A stretch of 13,469 bases of DNA from Bacteroidota bacterium (GTDB lineage Bacteria; Bacteroidota; Bacteroidia; Chitinophagales; Chitinophagaceae): positions 1-13,469 of the forward strand of contig JAEVZP010000228.1 in NCBI GenBank assembly GCA_023392185.1. Direction: 5' to 3'. The notes under the pieces were generated by a model that was not told the origin of the DNA, did not search any database, and was given only the letters and a program-made list of their open reading frames with translations. Below are positions 13,041 to 13,469 of the stretch, in pieces. Numbering within the stretch: position 1 is the stretch's first letter; every line of letters starts with the position of its first letter. Position numbers and translations under genes: made by a program.

Positions 13041-13469
13041 TTAATAGTTGGACAGCGCACTGTGCTTCACCAGGTCGGCGGCTACGTAGCGCGCTTCGGC
13101 GTCGGAGTCGCGCAGGGCCTGCAAGTCGGGCTCTTCCACGAACGGCACTTCGGCGAGCGCTTTTTCCACCGCTTCGCTCATTTCCAGAAAGCCGATTTTG
13201 TTTTGCAAAAAAGCCTGCACGACCACTTCATTAGCCGCGTTGAGCACCGCAGGGGCGTTGCCGCCCCGGTTCATCGCCTCGATTGCGAGGGCCAGATTCC
13301 GGAATGTTTTCAGGTCAGGCGCTTCGAAGGTGAGTTTGTCATGACTCTTGAACTCAAAACGCTTGAATTGGTTGGGCAGTCGTTTGGGAAAAGCGAGCGC
13401 GTACTGAATGGGCCCCTTCATATCAGGCAGGCCCATTTGGGCTTTTACCGAGCCGTCGCAGAACTGCAC
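13041..13469 (-). CDS. dxr: 1-deoxy-D-xylulose 5-phosphate reductoisomerase, C-terminal part (5' end outside window)
   Basis: DXR converts 1-deoxyxylulose 5-phosphate to methylerythritol 4-phosphate using NADPH, the first committed step of the MEP isoprenoid route. The last 143 codons are visible of a protein usually about 390 residues long; the GTG at the right edge is internal. The recognisable block is QFCDGSVKAQMGLPDM followed by PIQYALAFPKR. The C-terminal helical domain with ALAIEAMNRGG, APAVLNAANEVVVQAFL and IGFLEM comes next. The metal- and substrate-binding residues lie beyond the window. rseP follows at 23 nt, the pairing commonly seen in Bacteroidota. Confidence 0.96.
   Translation of the reverse strand: MQFCDGSVKAQMGLPDMKGPIQYALAFPKRLPNQFKRFEFKSHDKLTFEAPDLKTFRNLALAIEAMNRGGNAPAVLNAANEVVVQAFLQNKIGFLEMSEAVEKALAEVPFVEEPDLQALRDSDAEARYVAADLVKHSALSNY

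Overview
The window is ordinary core chromosome of a member of the Bacteroidota. The lineage call rests on three things. The core promoters fit the TAnnTTTG type with no clear Shine-Dalgarno sequences. The ATP synthase a subunit has a signal peptide and a long extracytoplasmic N-terminal extension. The adjacent dxr-rseP pair and the protein sequences are typical of the phylum. A more precise placement (Saprospiria, Chitinophagia or Cytophagia-like) is only a guess.

Layout, left to right. (1) The 3' part of mfd (+) runs to 1400. (2) A 288-nt gap between convergent genes is packed with two families of short inverted repeats. (3) A DUF421/YetF-like membrane protein with a Cys-rich tail is on the minus strand (1689-2387). 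(4) The minus-strand F1Fo ATP synthase operon reads atpB-atpE-atpF-atpH-atpA (7174 down to 2549). It has its own promoter and closes with a terminator directly after atpA, so atpG is not at its usual place. (5) glnS (minus, 7368-9044) ends in its own terminator. (6) A REP-associated tyrosine transposase (RAYT) gene at 9212-9820 is bracketed by three perfect REP palindromes. It sits in the divergent region between glnS and uppP. (7) uppP (+, 9926-10765). (8) A Uma2-family nuclease-like gene (minus, 10922-11530). (9) rseP (minus, 11629-13017) follows dxr, which is cut by the right edge.

The genes are mostly housekeeping: transcription-coupled repair, oxidative phosphorylation, tRNA charging, lipid-carrier recycling, envelope stress proteolysis and the MEP isoprenoid pathway. 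dxr and uppP both bear on the undecaprenyl carrier, but they are not in one transcription unit.

The most interesting layer is repetitive DNA. The RAYT/REP block has a 13-bp core shared by three hairpins, while the outer stem of each copy differs yet pairs perfectly. The two outermost hairpins abut the core promoters of glnS and uppP. Separately, the 8-bp palindrome TTCCGGAA occurs 15 times in 13.5 kb where about 0.2 is expected by chance. This resembles the highly iterated palindromes of cyanobacteria, and in two intergenic places it occurs as doublets one helical turn apart. No wholly new multi-gene system was seen.
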